Shown here: one piece after another, positions 60,397 to 64,000 of the stretch
How positions within the stretch are numbered: the first letter of the stretch is position 1
Layout: each line of letters opens with the position of its first letter
Assembly: GCA_019914995.1 (NCBI GenBank)
Contig: CM034139.1
Span: 2,582,461 to 2,646,460 of the forward strand
Source: Acanthochlamys bracteata
Lineage: Eukaryota > Streptophyta > Magnoliopsida > Pandanales > Velloziaceae
Length of the DNA stretch: 64,000 bases
Direction of reading: 5' to 3'
Notes under the pieces: generated by a model
The model's database searches: none
The model's input: only the letters and a program-made list of their open reading frames with translations
What the model was told of the DNA's origin: nothing
Made by a program: the position numbers and the translations under genes

Positions 60397-61720
60397 CCAT
60401 TAGCATATTAAACCTGACTGGCTTGTACTGGACCTACTGGTCTCTAGTTGTGTCTTGCTATTTTGCTAACCAACAAAAGTCCATTTACTTTTCTAGTTGT
60501 GTCTCTCGTTGTGTCTTGCTACAAAGAAAGAAATTGAAATTTTATTTTCTATGACATGAATGGTGCATCTAGTTGAATGAGTCAACATTCATTCTTATCA
60601 TCTGCTTGTTGAGTCTCTTTACTGCTTTACATGATTGAATAAAGTTATTACTTGATGGATGTGGCTTTTGGCTTCGGTTGATTTAATAATAGATGGGTGT
60701 CTAATTTTCAATCTTTAATTGTGCAAAACTGTAAAATATTTACTACTAGTATTTGTCTTTGGCTTTTTGTGAGGTTGAGTCGTTGGCTCCCTATTGCTGG
60801 AGACTGGAGTACCAGTTAGAACAATAGAACTTAAAAGTAACATAGCTTGTAGAAATAATATATAGCTATTCATTAGTATTTTAATCTTGGCTTGTACTGG
60901 ACCTACTGCTTGTTGTCTTGAAAAGTCCCTTTAACAGAGAAAAAAGTGGAATTGAATTTCTTGTGACATACATCTGGTTGAATGGGACAATATTCATTCT
61001 TGTTATCTGCTAACAATGAGTCTCTTTACTGCTTTACATGATTGAATAAAGTTCCTTGCTTGGTGAATGTGGCTTTTGGCTTTGGTTGATTTAATATATA
61101 TGAATGTCTAGTTTTGAGTCATTTACTACTGGTATTTGTCTCTGGCTCTCTGTCAGGTTGAGTCATTGACTTTCTATTGCTGGAGACTGGAGTGCCTATT
61201 AGAACAACAGAACTTAGAAGTAACATAGCTTGTAGGAATAATAGATAGATGTTCATTAGCATTTTAACCTTGGTATGTACTAGACCTACTGCTTACTGTC
61301 TTGAAAAGTCTCTTTATACAGAGAAAAAAAATGAAATTGAATTTCTTGTGGCATGCATCTGATTGAATGGGACAACATTCATTCTTATTATCTGCTTGTA
61401 ATAGTCTCTTTACATGATTGAGTAAAGTTCCTAATGACTGTCTACTTGCTTTAAATGGTTGCTAGGAGTAGCTTTGCATCTCAATAATTTCTTAGATTAT
61501 GAAATGGCTGGTAGGAATTTTATTTCGGAATTAGTTTCTAAACTAGTACAGAGCCTATGACTCCTAGTACAAAGCTTAGGACTGCTTGCTTGTAGAGTAG
61601 TGAAAATTTTTTATGTTACGGAATCTGCCAAATGCTTTGCTGTCTGTTTGCACTAAGTCACTCACTGTTTGTTGCTGGAGTGCTCGTTAGGAGTAACATA
61701 GCTTGTATAAGTAGCAATGC
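60397..61720. repeat. Imperfect tandem array inside the hAT element, unit about 380 bp
   Basis: Landmarks recur in order: GGCTTGTACTGGACCTACTG (60419, 60891; altered at 61268), GTCTCTTTACTGCTTTACAT (60615, 61019; shortened at about 61405), TTGCTGGAGACTGGAGT (60796, 61178) and AGTAACATAGCTTG (60836, 61218, 61691). Three decayed units and a partial fourth fit. No coding frame is preserved. Confidence 0.8.
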
Positions 61721-62413
61721 TGCTTAGACTAATATGCAGGTGAATGATCTCAGCCTGATAGTGAGAAAAGAAAGAAAAAATCAAAGAATTGCAATTGAGC
61801 AAGTGTTTGTACTTTTGTGGAGGAATGCAATGAAGAAACAAAGCTTTTTCTGTTTTGCTGTATGAGATTGTTATTGAAAAGACCTTCTTGCTGGTCAGTA
61901 AACCAGCAATTACTGCTGAGCAGCATGTAAGACAATATGAGATTGTTATTGTTTCTTACTAGCTTACTTTAGTAGACAATATAGCTCTTGGCAGTTAGCT
62001 AGCAATGTAGCTACTGATATTGTGGTTGATATTATTATTCTGAACTTCTGAAACTGTGATTGCTAATTTGTTATAACTTGTAAGTTTTGGTGCTTAGAGC
62101 TTTGGAGGGTTGTTAGCACTTAACACTTATCTGTAGTTCTGTATGTGTTATATTGATGAGTATTATGTTAATGTTTTGAAAGTTACAAATTATAATTTTG
62201 AATTCTTGCTGGCTGACTAGTATGTGTAAGTGTGTAACTTTAAATTCTGTCATGTGAAGTGTGTAACTATAAATCTGTAAAAAAGTAATACTATATGTCA
62301 GGAACAATGACTCAACGAGTCAACGGGTTGAAAGCCGGGTTGACCCGTGACTGATGATTCGAACATAAATTCGGATCAATCGCTTGGTCGATTTTTATAA
62401 CATTGGTTTTACT

Positions 62414-64000
62414 TTTAAACTTCACTTTCTTAGGTATCCTAAATCAGATTCAATTAAATTGTCGTTCAAAGGTTTATTCTATCGATTTTCTTCTCCAAGA
62501 AAAATAAAAATAGAAAAATCCAAATTTCCATCCGTTCTAAGGATATTTGGAAAAGCTTATAAAAGAGATTTTAGAATATTTTAACAAAACAAATTTTATT
62601 TTTTTATTTAAAAAATAATAAAAATAAATAATAATATATTTTCTATAATATATATTTTTACAATTTTTAAAATTTTAAATAAATTTTTAAATATAAAAAA
62701 ATATAAATAAAAAGTTAAAATGAAGCGTTTACGAAAGCACTATCGGAGGGGAGAGTGGTTTTCCTTTTTCAAACTTCTCTTAAAAAGAAACTAATTGAAA
62801 TAATTTCCTTCATGCCAAAATACACCTATAGATACTTTAACTCACTAACCTATTTAAATAATTTCATGCCTTCTACAAAAGAAGAAAATAAAAACTATAC
62901 TAAGAAATAATTTGTTAATCTATACTATTATTAAGAATGCAAAGAGATTAAAATAATGAATTTTGAATTCACAAAATATGTCTATGAATGTATTAGTTCA
63001 CTAATCTATTTGAATAATTTTAATTATGATCACGCCTTTCATATAAAAATAGAAGTAAATATTATACTAAACAATCAAATTTTGTTAAGAATATATTTTA
63101 GTTAATGGCAAACATAGTAATCATATACTTGAACTAATCATTAGATTTGTAAATAGATGAAATGTGTAAATATATATTTACATAATCAAAATGTGTAATA
63201 CTAACCAAATGACCAACATATGTCTTAAATACTAGTATGTTGAACTTGGATCGACATAGGCTTTTTGAAAAAAATAAAAAAAGGTTTGCAATTTTTGTTT
63301 TATTTTTTAAAAATAATTATACATTTACAATTTATTAATATTTTTTAAAAATTTAAAAAAAATCTCCTACGACATTCTGGAAGGATTTTTTGGACTTAAA
63401 AAAATCCAAAAGTCTTTCCTATAAGTGATGCTATATATAATTCCATTGACAAATAAAGTTAGAGCTCTTTTGAAAGCTGGTGATGTTATTCAGCATACTC
63501 GGAGGCAATTTAGGTTGCGGACATTTTATCTTCATAGATATGCGCTGAAGGTTTCAAATACACTTTTGCTGTATTTTGTGCTGATTTGCAATGTCTCTTA
63601 TGCTTTTTATAGATCTCATTTTGAGAAAATAAAAGCCTTGTGCTCTCCTCTTAAAACAAGAAACAATAATTAAATAGAAAAGGCTTTTCCCATACATTAT
63701 CATGTCCAACTGAAAGCATTTGCAGTAACTTTACTGCGAGTGGTTACCAACGCATATATTACTGTATTGAAAGCTCCGGCGGCAACACAATTAGTAGTGC
63801 TTGACAACTATGCAATCAACAATCATGGTACTACAAATATTCTTGTACTTATCTATGATGAGGAACTAATCCAAAAAACATAATAATCATGTTACGAGAT
63901 CAAATATGCATCTTTTTGATGCGACTATCCATCTTGAAGAATGACTAAAACAATGCTGTATTCCTACTGACTATCAAAGCCTATGATTCGTCCGGCTTTG
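62414..64000. other. Right end of the window; no supported gene
   Basis: AT-rich MITE-like blocks occur at 62560-62720 and 63250-63420. An 82-codon plus-strand frame (63425-63673; KVRALLKAGDVIQHTRRQFR, then a hydrophobic stretch) and its continuation toward 64000 have somewhat protein-like composition, but I recognise no family and see no splice partners. Confidence 0.35.

Larger units (their letters stand above)
58808..62405 (+). mobile_element. hAT transposon, 3.6 kb, with near-perfect 8-bp target duplication
   Basis: The left end CAGTAATAGTAGATCC and the inverse of the right end, CAATGTTATAAAAATC, are imperfect terminal repeats. Outside them GTTTTATT (58800-58807) and GTTTTACT (62406-62413) match at seven of eight bases, the length expected for hAT. 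Both ends carry GTCCGGAT/CGGGTCGAC-type subterminal motifs (58825-58970; 62310-62390). The interior holds the 3' part of a transposase gene (59370-60367) and a tandem repeat array. Most of the transposase 5' part is missing. Confidence 0.8.

Overview
The window reads as nuclear DNA of a flowering plant. Genes are split by canonical GT-AG introns, intergenic DNA is very AT-rich, and several families are plant-specific (CASP-like membrane protein, kinesin light chain-related TPR protein, class III peroxidase). Retrotransposon, hAT and PIF/Harbinger remnants fill much of the rest. Coding GC is moderate, unlike many grass genes; I cannot name the species.

Five genes can be assembled with intact or nearly intact exon structure: a CASP-like protein 4A (1026-3176, +), an alkenal/one oxidoreductase of the quinone-oxidoreductase type (28812-30618, +; its plastid transit peptide is encoded just upstream in a different frame), a KINESIN LIGHT CHAIN-RELATED / CMU protein (44712-47137, +), a secretory class III peroxidase (49173-50352, +), and the exosome cap subunit RRP40 (58335-51843, -, nine exons). 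They do not form a pathway: CASPL, KLCR/CMU and peroxidase all act at or near the plasma membrane and wall, while RRP40 is nuclear/cytoplasmic RNA processing and AOR is aldehyde detoxification.

Between CASPL4A and AOR (about 3.2-28.5 kb) lies a transposon graveyard. It holds two hairpin MITEs in (TA)n tracts (4274-5107), a foldback element with short-repeat arms (about 5225-6460), a degenerate Ty3/gypsy element (about 9720-13362) with the start of an LTR, a frameshifted gene fragment (about 13791-14340), and a degenerate Ty1/copia element (about 14740-19600). The copia reverse transcriptase is split by a 1984-bp hAT-like insertion (16513-18496) that carries an antisense LSm14/DECAPPING 5-like fragment. 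Beyond these come a possible solo LTR (22079-24853), a decayed hAT transposase (about 24890-26340) and a shrunken antisense copia element (about 26640-27690).

From 31.9 to 43 kb the largest element is a 6.7-kb PIF/Harbinger transposon with TTA target-site duplications, a DDE transposase ORF and a MYB/SANT-like partner ORF, both broken by few lesions, and a 718-bp tandem duplication. Next to it is a cluster of roughly 240-bp MITEs with related termini, and a 795-bp hAT-type MITE with a perfect 8-bp target duplication.

The right end (58808-62405) is a second hAT element with an 8-bp near-perfect target duplication. Its transposase C-terminus reads through a splice site into an acidic stretch and two predicted membrane helices. 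No RNA genes, CRISPR arrays or bacterial-type features were seen.
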